Assembly (NCBI GenBank): GCA_903837525.1
Contig: CAILUU010000037.1
Location: 1 to 64,000, forward strand
Direction: 5' to 3'
Source of the DNA: an uncultured Bacteroidota bacterium
GTDB lineage: Bacteria > Bacteroidota > Bacteroidia > Chitinophagales > Chitinophagaceae
DNA: 64,000 nucleotides
The translations under genes and the position numbers were made by a program. Positions 53,307 through 60,945 of the stretch are shown here, one piece after another. Position 1 is the stretch's first letter. Every line of letters starts with the position of its first letter. The notes under the pieces are model-generated. The model was not told the origin of the DNA, made no database searches, and was given only the letters and a program-made list of their open reading frames with translations.

Positions 53307-53843
53307 ATGTATTTCAAAAATATTTCAATTTCCCGTGCTACAGTTCAAGATGTTAAAGCTATTACAGCATTACTAAACAGTGCCTACCGTGGCGAAGACT
53401 CAAAAAAAGGATGGACAACCGAAGCCGATTTAATTGCTGGCGAAGTACGAACTAGCAGCGAAAGTTTACAAAAAATAATAGAGCAGCCTAATAGCGTTAT
53501 GCTAAAATTTACGGATTCAACTAAAAACATAGTGGGATGTGTAAACTTACAACAACATGAGGCTACAATTTATTTAGGAATGCTTAGCGTATCGCCAATT
53601 TTACAAAAAGCAGGTATTGGCAAGCAATTATTAGCTGCCGCAGATGAATATGCTTTGCAACAAAATTGTTCATCTATTTATATGACGGTTATTACTCAAC
53701 GAACAGAATTAATAAATTGGTACAACCGCCATGGCTACAATGATACCGGAGAAAGAAAACCCTTTATTGAAGATGACGAAACTGGTAAGCATTTGCAAAA
53801 ACTAGAATTTATGGTTTTGGAAAAAAATCTTATACCTGCTTAG
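53307..53843 (+). CDS. GNAT-family N-acetyltransferase
   Basis: A 178-residue acetyl-CoA-dependent acetyltransferase. Motif A (acetyl-CoA pyrophosphate loop) is seen as VSPILQKAGIGKQLLAAAD near residue 95; the N-terminal strand ISISRATVQDVKAITALLN and the closing NWYNRHGYNDTGERKPF are family-typical. The substrate is unknown; a polyamine or agmatine target is suggested only by its position 5 bases after speA. Confidence 0.87.
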   Translation: MYFKNISISRATVQDVKAITALLNSAYRGEDSKKGWTTEADLIAGEVRTSSESLQKIIEQPNSVMLKFTDSTKNIVGCVNLQQHEATIYLGMLSVSPILQKAGIGKQLLAAADEYALQQNCSSIYMTVITQRTELINWYNRHGYNDTGERKPFIEDDETGKHLQKLEFMVLEKNLIPA

Positions 53844-53938
53844 TTTTTTGTACGCTGTTTAATACTACAAGTTACTATTAGTAAAGCTATTACTGCTATA
53901 ATAAAATACCACTTATATAAATTTATTGGAGGCGTATG
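53840..53938 (-). other. Short ORF without start: membrane-tail remnant?
   Basis: An open minus-strand stretch of 32 codons reads HTPPINLYKWYFIIAVIALL and then a short Cys-containing basic tail before TAA. It looks like the C-terminal membrane anchor of a lost protein, since there is no ATG, GTG or TTG and a TAG lies directly before it. It may equally be chance. Confidence 0.2.
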
Positions 53939-53979
53939 CTAAGGTTTTTATATTTATACTTCAATAAAAAGACCAAAAA

Positions 53980-54447
53980 ATGCGAAACAAGTTTAACAAA
54001 GTTGTTTTTATATTTCTTTTAACAGCTCTTGCAATTACCGTAAAAGCACAAACGGCTGAAGATTCTATTAAAGCTGTTATTAATAAAACTTTTATAGGGA
54101 TGAAGAATAGCGACACCAATCTTATAAAAACATGCTTTACCGAAGGGGCAATTTTGCAAACCTTTGTACGACAAAAAGATGGTAAAATGGGCTTAACAAA
54201 AGAAAGCTTAACCGATTTTTGTAAAGCAATTGCAAGTATACCCAAAGGAATGGTTGCCGATGAGCAAATTGTTTTTAAAGATTTAAAAATAGATGGATCA
54301 ATGGCTGCTGTGTGGACCCCTTTTAAATTGTACTTTGATGGTAAATTTTATAGCTGCGGCGTAAATTCTTTTCAATTAGTAAAGCTAGATGGTGAGTGGA
54401 AAATTCAATACATTTTGGATACCCGGCGAACAAATAATTGCGACTAA
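53980..54447 (+). CDS. Exported NTF2-like (SnoaL/DUF4440-type) protein
   Basis: A 155-residue protein with a Sec signal (residues 1-24, ending TVKAQ) and a single NTF2-like cone domain: DSIKAVINKTFIGMKNSDT, the FTEGAILQTF strand, and a closing VNSFQLVKLDGEWKIQYILD. Members bind small ligands or act as enzymes of widely differing kind; no catalytic signature is evident here. Periplasmic by signal peptide. It ends at a strong terminator. Confidence 0.82.
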   Translation: MRNKFNKVVFIFLLTALAITVKAQTAEDSIKAVINKTFIGMKNSDTNLIKTCFTEGAILQTFVRQKDGKMGLTKESLTDFCKAIASIPKGMVADEQIVFKDLKIDGSMAAVWTPFKLYFDGKFYSCGVNSFQLVKLDGEWKIQYILDTRRTNNCD

Positions 54448-54482
54448 AAAAAATCCCCGCTAAGACTAGAGGGGATTTTTTT
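54446..54482. terminator. Bidirectional terminator between NTF2-like and hsp20 genes
   Basis: A 12-bp stem (A7-TCCCC / GGGGA-T7) with a 12-base loop; A and T tracts on either side serve both converging genes. Confidence 0.87.
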
Positions 54483-54514
54483 AAACCAACTGTATGTTTT
54501 AAAAACCAAAACTC

Positions 54515-54955
54515 TTATTGAATTGCAATTTCTTTTGCGGCAACTTTGGCTTCTTCTTTTTTAGGAAGCTCTACGGTTAAAATTCCGTTTTCGTATTTAG
54601 CCGAAATATTTGTTGAATCAATTTTTTCATCAACTGTAAAACTGCGTTTAAATGTTTTTAGGGTAAATTCTTTTCTAATGCTTTTTGCCGTTTCATCTTT
54701 CACTTCTTCTTTTTTATCGCCACTTATAGTTAAAATATTGGCATCTAATTTTACAGAAAAATCTGCCTTATCAAAACCAGGTGCATTTAATTGAATATGG
54801 TAGCTATTTGTTTTTTCTACAATATTCACTGGTGGAAAATGTAATACATCTTCTCTAATAGCTTTGCCAAAAGATGTTGGCAATTCATTAAAAATTTCGT
54901 TCATTAAACCATCAAATGATTTTGCAAATGGATGTTGTGTTTTTACGAGTGTCAT
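54515..54955 (-). CDS. Hsp20/alpha-crystallin small heat shock protein
   Basis: A 146-residue ATP-independent chaperone. The alpha-crystallin domain runs from about residue 45 to 135: YHIQLNAPGFDKADFSVKLD, ISGDKKEEVKDE and the closing KYENGILTVELPKKEEA (GILTVELPK signature). The C-terminal IAIQ is close to the usual I-x-I oligomer anchor. It is divergent from the bacilliredoxin gene over a 240-base region containing repeats. Confidence 0.94.
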   Translation of the reverse strand: MTLVKTQHPFAKSFDGLMNEIFNELPTSFGKAIREDVLHFPPVNIVEKTNSYHIQLNAPGFDKADFSVKLDANILTISGDKKEEVKDETAKSIRKEFTLKTFKRSFTVDEKIDSTNISAKYENGILTVELPKKEEAKVAAKEIAIQ

Positions 54956-55041
54956 AGTTATATTTTTTTTATGTTTAATAATTTACTTATCATTTGCAAA
55001 TAGTATTCCAGCCACTTTTAGCTGTTAAAATTTCATTTTTT

Positions 55042-55108
55042 TAAACTAATTTATGCCATAGTGACGCTAATTTAATTTTTTAATGCCAAAAAGGCACTAA
55101 AATTAATA
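55042..55108. repeat. Two related TGCC-type repeats in the hsp20/bacilliredoxin intergenic region
   Basis: TTATGCC..AGTGACGCTAATTTAA (from about 55050) and TAATGCCAAAAAGGCACTAA (55081-55100) are similar copies about 30 bases apart. The second is nearly palindromic (TAATGCC / GGCACTA). They are not CIRCE, but lie where a regulator of hsp20 or the divergent gene could bind. Confidence 0.35.
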
Positions 55109-55139
55109 TTTACCAAAACCGAAATTATTAAACCAGATG

Positions 55140-55170
55140 TTTGAATGAATGAATAAACCTTGTAATTTTG
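55140..55170 (+). promoter_or_regulatory. Promoter TTTG-N19-TAATTTTG for the bacilliredoxin gene
   Basis: -33 TTTG (55140-55143), 19-base spacer, -7 TAATTTTG (55163-55170), 25 bases upstream of the ATG at 55196. Confidence 0.75.
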
Positions 55171-55195
55171 TTCCTCAATAAAAATTCAAGCGAAT

Positions 55196-55612
55196 ATGTA
55201 TCCTGAAGAAATTGTATTACCAATGAAGGAAGAGCTAACTGAAAATGGCTTTGCAGAAATGTTATCTCCGAGTGATGTAGAGGATAAATTAGCTATTGAA
55301 GGAACCACTTTAGTAGTTATTAACTCGGTTTGTGGTTGTAGTGCAGGTACTGCTAGGCCTGGGGTTTTAATGGCTGTTCATAATAGTGCAATAAAGCCTA
55401 CACAATTAGCAACTAGTTTTGCAGGGTTTGATGTAGATGCGGTTAAAAAATTAAGAGAGCATTTATTGCCTTATCCTCCCTCATCGCCATCGATTGCTTT
55501 ATTTAAAAATGGAGAAGTAGTGCATTTTATTGAGCGACATAATATAGAAGGAAGAAGCGCCCAAATGATTGCTGAGAATTTGATTGGAGCTTTTGAACAA
55601 TATTGCAATTAA
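55196..55612 (+). CDS. Bacilliredoxin (BrxA/BrxB, YphP/YqiW family)
   Basis: A thioredoxin-fold protein that removes bacillithiol from S-bacillithiolated proteins. The 138-residue sequence carries the atypical CGC active site in NSVCGCSAGTARPG (about residues 50-63), preceded by the DVEDKLAIEGTTLVVIN strand and followed by PPSSPSIALFKNGEVVHFIERH. BshB1 (39719-40447) supplies the matching cofactor pathway. Monocistronic with its own promoter and terminator. Confidence 0.94.
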   Translation: MYPEEIVLPMKEELTENGFAEMLSPSDVEDKLAIEGTTLVVINSVCGCSAGTARPGVLMAVHNSAIKPTQLATSFAGFDVDAVKKLREHLLPYPPSSPSIALFKNGEVVHFIERHNIEGRSAQMIAENLIGAFEQYCN

Positions 55613-55669
55613 GATATTTATCGGCTGGTTACCGGTAGATTACCATTATTTTAATGGGTTAGTAAGTAT

Positions 55670-55699
55670 AATCCCTTTGCTTTTGCAAGGGGATTTTTA
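55670..55699 (+). terminator. Intrinsic terminator after the bacilliredoxin gene
   Basis: An 11-bp stem AATCCCTTTGC / GCAAGGGGATT (one G-T pair) with TTTT loop and T-rich tail. Confidence 0.88.
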
Positions 55700-55764
55700 T
55701 TTCACTATTTTTAATTAATTAACTTGCAATCTATTCCTAATTTATTTTAAAATTAATTATTAAC

Positions 55765-57096
55765 ATGTATCCCAATTTGTATTACGTTTTAAAAGACTGG
55801 TTTGGAGTAGAGTGGCATAAGTTTGAATTTATTAATATGTTTGGTTTAATGGTTGCATTTGCATTTGCCGCAGCTGCATGGGTTATAAGTAAAGAATTGC
55901 AACGTAAAGAAAAGCAAGGATTATTAACGTCGAGAGATGAAGTTATAATGGTTGGCAAACCTGCATCTATTCAAGATTTAATATTAAATGGAGTAGTAGG
56001 GTTTGTTTTTGGCTATAAAATAATTGGCTTATTGTTTAGTAAACCTATTGAAGTAAATGCACAAGATTATATTTTTAGTAAACAAGGAAATATTGTTGGC
56101 GGAATTTTAATTGCTGCTTTATTAGCTGGAGTAAAATGGTGGGATGCTAATAAACAAAAACTTGCTCAGCCCGAAAGAAGAACTGTGCGAATTTGGCCAC
56201 ACGATAGAGTAGGAGATATTATAGTATTAGGTTTAATTTTTGGAATACTAGGGGCAAAGCTTTTTGATGCTGTTGAAAATATGGAGAGCCTAATTGAAGA
56301 TCCTATTGGAACTATTTTTTCTGCAAGTGGATTAACTTTTTACGGGGGATTAATTTTAGCGTCAATAGCAATATGTTGGTACGGTTATAAAAAAGGAATA
56401 AAACTTATACATTTAGTAGATAGTGCTGCTCCCGCATTAATGATAGCTTATGCCATTGGCCGCATTGGCTGCCAAGTAGCAGGCGATGGTGATTGGGGAG
56501 TTTATAACTCAGCTTACGCTTTAAATGAAAATGGAAAAATAATAGCTGCTACGTCTAATGAATTTGAAAATAAACTAAAACAGCACGAAACCTATTTTTT
56601 AAATGGTAGTGTAGCAGATAGTACAGGTAAACAGCTTTTTGTAACCAATCGTACATACCCCACATTGCAAGATGTACCTCGTAAATATTTTAAAGGCCCA
56701 TCTTTTTTACCTAACTGGTTATTTGCATATCCTTATCCAAAAAATGTAAATAAAGATGGTATTTTTATTAAGGGTGATAAGGATGAACATAATAAAGTTT
56801 TACCTAGCCCTGTATTTCCAACTCCACTTTACGAAATAATTATTTGTACCTTCTTCTTTTTTATACTTTGGGCAATACGAAAAAAAATAAATATAGCTGG
56901 CGTAATGTTTAGTTTGTACTTAATTTTAAATGGTACAGAACGCTTTTTAATCGAAAAAATAAGAGTAAACGATCATTATGATACTGCAGGGGTTAGTTTA
57001 TCGCAAGCTCAAATAATTGCTATTTCACTAATTTTAGGAGGTTTTTTACTCACATTTTGGAGTATTTCAAAATCAAAAGCTCCTTCAAACATGTAA
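55765..57096 (+). CDS. lgt: Prolipoprotein diacylglyceryl transferase
   Basis: Inner-membrane enzyme that adds diacylglycerol to the lipobox cysteine of prolipoproteins, such as the several lipoproteins in this window. It has LTFYGGLILASI, the signature AIGRIGCQVAGDGDWG (essential Arg, Asn replaced as in Bacteroidota) and a C-terminal GTERFLIEKIRVNDHYD. At 443 residues it is much longer than E. coli Lgt (291); extra material is a 50-residue N-terminal segment and a soluble insert of about 100 residues (about 240-350) between the signature and last helices. Confidence 0.93.
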   Translation: MYPNLYYVLKDWFGVEWHKFEFINMFGLMVAFAFAAAAWVISKELQRKEKQGLLTSRDEVIMVGKPASIQDLILNGVVGFVFGYKIIGLLFSKPIEVNAQDYIFSKQGNIVGGILIAALLAGVKWWDANKQKLAQPERRTVRIWPHDRVGDIIVLGLIFGILGAKLFDAVENMESLIEDPIGTIFSASGLTFYGGLILASIAICWYGYKKGIKLIHLVDSAAPALMIAYAIGRIGCQVAGDGDWGVYNSAYALNENGKIIAATSNEFENKLKQHETYFLNGSVADSTGKQLFVTNRTYPTLQDVPRKYFKGPSFLPNWLFAYPYPKNVNKDGIFIKGDKDEHNKVLPSPVFPTPLYEIIICTFFFFILWAIRKKINIAGVMFSLYLILNGTERFLIEKIRVNDHYDTAGVSLSQAQIIAISLILGGFLLTFWSISKSKAPSNM

Positions 57097-57188
57097 TTTC
57101 TATTTAATTCCATTACTTTTTCCCACCTATCAATAAATAGTGCTGTTCAATCTATTACAATGTACTATGCAAAACTTTGTTAAACACT

Positions 57189-57338
57189 ATGCGCCCAAAA
57201 GGAAACATAGATTTTCAAAATACAAGAGCTAGCTTTAGTCAACGACAAAATAATCAAGTTGCAACCCTAAGTTTTAGTTGCTGCTTTGGTAAACCATTAA
57301 AAGCACACAAAAAAGTATTCGATAAGTCATTTTTATAA
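57189..57338 (+). pseudogene. 3'-end remnant of a beta-barrel outer-membrane receptor gene
   Basis: A 49-codon frame encodes NIDFQNTRASF, QVATLSFSCCFGKPLKAHKK and a basic end. This is the pattern of the last barrel strand of Bacteroidota outer-membrane beta-barrel/TonB-receptor-like proteins, which end with LxFxYRFGK and a basic tail; here Tyr-Arg has become Cys-Cys. The rest of the gene is missing, and the upstream 90 bases contain no continuing frame. An ATG happens to open the frame, so a short peptide could be made, but a remnant is more likely. Confidence 0.5.
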
Positions 57339-57356
57339 ATTACCCCATTAAAACTC

Positions 57357-57364
57357 TACTTTTG
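57357..57364 (+). promoter_or_regulatory. -7 box (TACTTTTG) for the YajQ gene
   Basis: TAnnTTTG match 16 bases upstream of the ATG at 57381. Confidence 0.5.
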
Positions 57365-57380
57365 TAAAAAAAACACTGCT

Positions 57381-57872
57381 ATGCCATCATTTGATATTAC
57401 CAGTAAAGTAGATTTACAAACCTTAGATAACGCCATAAATGTGGTAAGTAAAGAAATTACCAATCGCTTTGATTTTAAGGGAAGCCATGTAGTAATTGAG
57501 TTAAATAAAAAAGATTTTAAAGTAGCCTTAGAAGCCGATAGCGAAATGAAGATTGACCAAATTGTTGATGTACTTATTAGCCGAAGTATGAAACAAGGAT
57601 TAGCTGCAGAAATTTACGATTTAAGCAAAGAACCCTTCCCTAGTGGAAAAATTACCAAAAAAGAAATTATTGTACGTAATGGAATTAAGCAAGAAGACGC
57701 TAAGAAAATTGTTAAGTTAATAAAAGATAGCGGACTAAAAGTGCAAGCTGCAATTATGGATGATATTATACGTGTAACAGGTAAAAAAATAGATGATTTA
57801 CAAGAAGTTATGCAGGCTACTAAAAGCTGGAATGTAGGTATTGCTATGCAATTTGTAAATATGAAGAGCTAA
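57381..57872 (+). CDS. YajQ-family nucleotide-binding protein
   Basis: A 163-residue protein of two ferredoxin-like folds. The family blocks are present: PSFDITSKVDLQTLDNAINV, EITNRFDFKGSHVVIELNKK, and IKDSGLKVQAAIMDDIIRVTGKK with DDLQ following. Some YajQ proteins bind cyclic di-GMP and work with transcription factors; others bind GTP/ATP or RNA. No specific role follows from context. Monocistronic with its own -7 box. Confidence 0.94.
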   Translation: MPSFDITSKVDLQTLDNAINVVSKEITNRFDFKGSHVVIELNKKDFKVALEADSEMKIDQIVDVLISRSMKQGLAAEIYDLSKEPFPSGKITKKEIIVRNGIKQEDAKKIVKLIKDSGLKVQAAIMDDIIRVTGKKIDDLQEVMQATKSWNVGIAMQFVNMKS

Positions 57873-57987
57873 TGGTTTGCTGCTTTTACGTGTAGTTTTG
57901 AAGATTTAACTAATTCTAATAAATAGGGTACTTTTTCATTGGTTTTAAGTTTTTGCCAAAAACACTGAATTGAAAATAGAAAATCCT

Positions 57988-57995
57988 TATCTTTG
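57988..57995 (+). promoter_or_regulatory. -7 box (TATCTTTG) for rpmE2
   Basis: TATCTTTG 52 bases upstream of the L31 start; TTG at 57970-57972 is 15 bases further upstream, closer than usual. Confidence 0.55.
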
Positions 57996-58047
57996 CGCAC
58001 TTAATAATAAAAAATACGGCAAAATCCGTATAAAAAATAAAAATTAT

Positions 58048-58302
58048 ATGAAACAAGGCATTCACCCAGGAAATTACAGAGTAGTAGTTTTTAAAGATAT
58101 GAGTAATGGTACTCAGTTTTTAAGTCGCTCAACTGCTGCATCAAACGAAACCGTTACTTTTGAAGATGGTAAAGATTACCCAGTTATTAAATTAGAGATT
58201 TCAAATACATCTCATCCATTTTATACCGGAAAAAATGTATTGGTAGATACTGCAGGTCGTATTGATAAGTTTAAAAAACGTTACGAAAAAAAGGCAAAAT
58301 AA
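58048..58302 (+). CDS. rpmE2: 50S ribosomal protein L31, type B (zinc-free)
   Basis: An 84-residue ribosomal protein starting [20 protein letters not shown]. The open frame continues upstream to 57970 but that part overlaps the promoter and is not conserved, so ATG 58048 is chosen. There is no cysteine at all, so this is the C- (zinc-independent, type B) form. In Bacteroidota this form is often the only L31, so it need not imply zinc-starvation control. The closing part [19 protein letters not shown] is typical. Confidence 0.96.
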   Translation: MKQGIHPGNYRVVVFKDMSNGTQFLSRSTAASNETVTFEDGKDYPVIKLEISNTSHPFYTGKNVLVDTAGRIDKFKKRYEKKAK

Positions 58303-58360
58303 TTGGAGTAAGTTATTTACATTTACTCTCGAAATTTGTTTTTCATGGCTATACTTTAAG

Positions 58361-58388
58361 TCCCTTCGGTTTTCCGGGGGGATTTTTT
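58361..58388 (+). terminator. Intrinsic terminator after rpmE2
   Basis: A 9-bp GC-rich stem (TCCCTTCGG / CCGGGGGGA, two G-T pairs) with TTTT loop and six T. It ends 22 bases before the next start codon. Confidence 0.9.
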
Positions 58389-58409
58389 ATTTAAGTTGTA
58401 CTTTAGAGT

Positions 58410-59297
58410 ATGCATAACACTAATTTTTATCCATTTACCAAAGTGGTAGATGATGATAGCGATTTTTTAATGGGCTGTTTTTCATTTGCCGAAAGAAATA
58501 GTTTTGGCATAGGGTCTCCTTATTTGGTAGAGGTAAAAAACTGTGTAGATGTTGTAAAAATTAATGCGGCCACAATTGTAAGAGACGTAGCTATAAAACA
58601 AATCAATAAAGCAACGTTAGAACTCAACAGCTCCAGCCAAATTATACATCCGTACAATATTTTTGTAGAAGAAGGAGCAATTTTAGAAAACTGCATTTTA
58701 AATGCAAGCGAAGGCCCTATCTATATTGCAAAAAATTGCAAAATAATGGATGGTGCAATTTTAAGAGGTCCAATTTTTATTAATGAAGGAAGCATTGTAA
58801 AAATGGGAGCAACCATTTATGGAGGCACAAGTATTGGTAAAAACTGTGTTGTAGGTGGCGAAATTAAAAACAGTATAATTAATAATTTTAGCAATAAAGC
58901 ACATCATGGTTATTTGGGCGATAGCATAATAGGTAAATGGTGTAATTTAGGAGCAGGCACAAGTACGAGTAACGTTAAAAATAATGGAAGCGATGTTATG
59001 CTTCAATTAGCGAATGCAGAACTAAATGCAGGTAATAAATTTGGATTATTAATGGGAGATTATAGTAGGAGTGCAATAAATACATCTTTTAATACAGGAA
59101 CGGTTGTTGGTACTTGTTGTAACATTTTTACTGAGGGGTTAACACCAAAATATATTCCTAATTTTAGCTGGGGGTGCAAAGGTGAAAGGTATGAATTGCC
59201 AAAAGCATTTACCGATATTGAAAACTGGAAAATAATGAAAGGAGAAACTTTATCAAAAGAAGAAAGAGAATTATTAAAAAATTTATATCCTAACTAA
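58410..59297 (+). CDS. GlmU-like sugar nucleotidyl/acyltransferase-family protein, shortened N-domain
   Basis: A 295-residue protein whose residues about 85-260 form a left-handed beta-helix with hexapeptide repeats (ILENCILNASEGPIYIAKNC, ILRGPIFINEGSIVKMG, HHGYLGDSIIGKWCNLGAGT). This matches the Bacteroidota GlmU-like family (about 390 residues), which normally has a preceding nucleotidyltransferase-like domain. Only traces of it remain: FYPFTKVVDD and FLMGCFSFAERN at the N-terminus. About 100 residues are lacking, which looks like an internal loss. The frame is intact, so it may keep acyltransferase-type or structural function. It is followed by tpiA after 20 bases. Confidence 0.78.
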   Translation: MHNTNFYPFTKVVDDDSDFLMGCFSFAERNSFGIGSPYLVEVKNCVDVVKINAATIVRDVAIKQINKATLELNSSSQIIHPYNIFVEEGAILENCILNASEGPIYIAKNCKIMDGAILRGPIFINEGSIVKMGATIYGGTSIGKNCVVGGEIKNSIINNFSNKAHHGYLGDSIIGKWCNLGAGTSTSNVKNNGSDVMLQLANAELNAGNKFGLLMGDYSRSAINTSFNTGTVVGTCCNIFTEGLTPKYIPNFSWGCKGERYELPKAFTDIENWKIMKGETLSKEERELLKNLYPN

Positions 59298-59317
59298 ACT
59301 TTCTAAACTAACTAACA

Positions 59318-60082
59318 ATGCGTAAACAAATTGCTGCAGCTAATTGGAAAATGAATTTAACACTACAACAGGCAGAAGCCTTGGTAGATGAATTGTTAGC
59401 AACCCCGTTTTCTTTAAATGAAAATCAACAAGCTGTTTTTGGAGTTCCTTTTCCATACTTAATTGCTATACATAATAAATTTATTGGAAAAAATAATTGT
59501 TACGTATCTGCACAAAACTGTTATACCAAAAAAAGTGGGGCTTACACTGGCGAAACAAGTGTAGAAATGCTTACTAGCATAGGTATAACATATGTAATAA
59601 TTGGACATAGCGAACGTAGAGAGTTTTTTAATGAAAGTAATGCAATGCTTGCAGAAAAAATTAATTGTTGTTTAAGTAATAATTTAAAACCAATTTTTTG
59701 TTGTGGAGAGCCATTGCAAATTCGTGAAGCAGAATCACAGAACAGTTTTGTAGAAACGCAATTGAAAGAAAGTCTTTTTCATTTAACTGTAGAACAAATT
59801 ACTAATTTTATTATTGCATACGAACCAATATGGGCGATAGGTACAGGTAAAACAGCTAGTAATGAGCAAGCACAACAAATGCATAAACATATACGTACCG
59901 TTTTAGCAAACAATTATGGACTAGATGTTGCTAATACTATTTCAATATTATATGGGGGTAGTGTAAAAGCTACCAATGCTGGCGATATTTTTGCCCAACC
60001 AGATGTTGATGGGGGATTAGTAGGAGGTGCTAGTTTAGTTGCAGCAGATTTTGCAGTAATTATTAATAGTTTAAAGAAATAA
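59318..60082 (+). CDS. tpiA: Triosephosphate isomerase
   Basis: Glycolytic/gluconeogenic interconversion of glyceraldehyde-3-phosphate and dihydroxyacetone phosphate. The 254-residue TIM barrel has Lys in AANWKMNLTL, catalytic His in IIGHSERREFF, catalytic Glu in AYEPIWAIGTGKTAS, and the phosphate loops ILYGGSVKATNA and GGLVGGASL. Probably co-transcribed with the GlmU-like gene, and ending at a convergent hairpin. Confidence 0.98.
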   Translation: MRKQIAAANWKMNLTLQQAEALVDELLATPFSLNENQQAVFGVPFPYLIAIHNKFIGKNNCYVSAQNCYTKKSGAYTGETSVEMLTSIGITYVIIGHSERREFFNESNAMLAEKINCCLSNNLKPIFCCGEPLQIREAESQNSFVETQLKESLFHLTVEQITNFIIAYEPIWAIGTGKTASNEQAQQMHKHIRTVLANNYGLDVANTISILYGGSVKATNAGDIFAQPDVDGGLVGGASLVAADFAVIINSLKK

Positions 60083-60099
60083 TTTTACGATAACCTAAA

Positions 60100-60133
60100 A
60101 TAAAAGCCCAGCATTTTTTCGTTGAGCTTTTAT
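60100..60133. terminator. Convergent hairpin between tpiA and cutC
   Basis: ATAAAAGC / GCTTTTAT, 8 bp with additional CA/TG pairing inside, 18-base loop; A/T-rich flanks. Plausible bidirectional terminator. Confidence 0.6.
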
Positions 60134-60150
60134 GATTGTATAAAAATAGT

Positions 60151-60912
60151 TTATGCATTTATTGAGGATAATAAGGTTTTTATTTTTCTAACTTCACCTT
60201 CATCTACAGCTACTGTTTTTAAATTTTCATTCATACCATCTACCTTAAAGTTCATTTTACTCTCTGTAAAAATTCTTGCAGAAGTATGAAATTCAACTGC
60301 ACCAGTTTTTTGTGCTAATGCCAAAATAGTATCGCTGCGTACACCACTACCTGGCATAAGTATAATTCTATTCTTAGCTTGAACTATTAAATCTGTAATT
60401 GTATCTACTCCCTCTAAGGCAGTTGGTTTTTGGCCAGATGTTAGTATTCTTGTACATCCAATTTCTATAATATCTTCTAATGCTTTTGAGGTATCTACAA
60501 CTCTATCAAATGCTCGGTGAAAGGTTACCTGTAAAGGATACGCTAAATCAACGAGTTGTTTGCATCTTTCTTTATCAACTGTACCATCGACATTTAGTAT
60601 ACCAATTACAACACCATTACATCCAAAAACTTTGCAAACTTTTATTTCAGCTTTTATTACATCAAACTCAGCATCATTATATAAAAAATCTCCACCTCTT
60701 GGTCTAATAATAGGGAATAAATCAATAGTTAAAATATCTCTAGCCATTTTTATTAATCCGTACGATGGGGTAGTACCTCCTTCCATTGGATTAGCACATA
60801 ATTCAATTCTATCTGCTCCAGCATTTTGTGCTGCAACACAACCGTTAATATCAAAACCAATAACCTCTAAAACCCCAACCGCTGCAGGCGCTTTTACAAC
60901 TTCTTCATTCAT
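60151..60912 (-). CDS. cutC: CutC-family protein
   Basis: A 253-residue TIM-barrel protein of the CutC family, historically tied to copper homeostasis though the biochemical function is unsettled. Motifs: CVAAQNAGADRIELCANPMEGG, PIIRPRGGDFLYNDAE, VTFHRAFDRV, TRILTSGQKPTALEG and MPGSGVRSD. It is the last gene of a three-gene minus-strand run after glycosylasparaginase (33-base spacer) and the GH109-like gene. Because these neighbours act on glycans, a role in carbohydrate rather than copper metabolism should be kept in mind. Confidence 0.93.
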   Translation of the reverse strand: MNEEVVKAPAAVGVLEVIGFDINGCVAAQNAGADRIELCANPMEGGTTPSYGLIKMARDILTIDLFPIIRPRGGDFLYNDAEFDVIKAEIKVCKVFGCNGVVIGILNVDGTVDKERCKQLVDLAYPLQVTFHRAFDRVVDTSKALEDIIEIGCTRILTSGQKPTALEGVDTITDLIVQAKNRIILMPGSGVRSDTILALAQKTGAVEFHTSARIFTESKMNFKVDGMNENLKTVAVDEGEVRKIKTLLSSINA

Positions 60913-60945
60913 ATGAACTTTTATTTTTCTGCTCTTTAAATATTT

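Noticed and set aside
57970-58047. N-terminal extension of L31
   Set aside because: The stretch contains the -7 promoter box and is not L31-like; ATG 58048 begins the conserved MKQGIHPG.
60560-60916. Plus-strand ORF of 118 codons inside cutC
   Set aside because: Antisense to a clear CutC protein; no family similarity.
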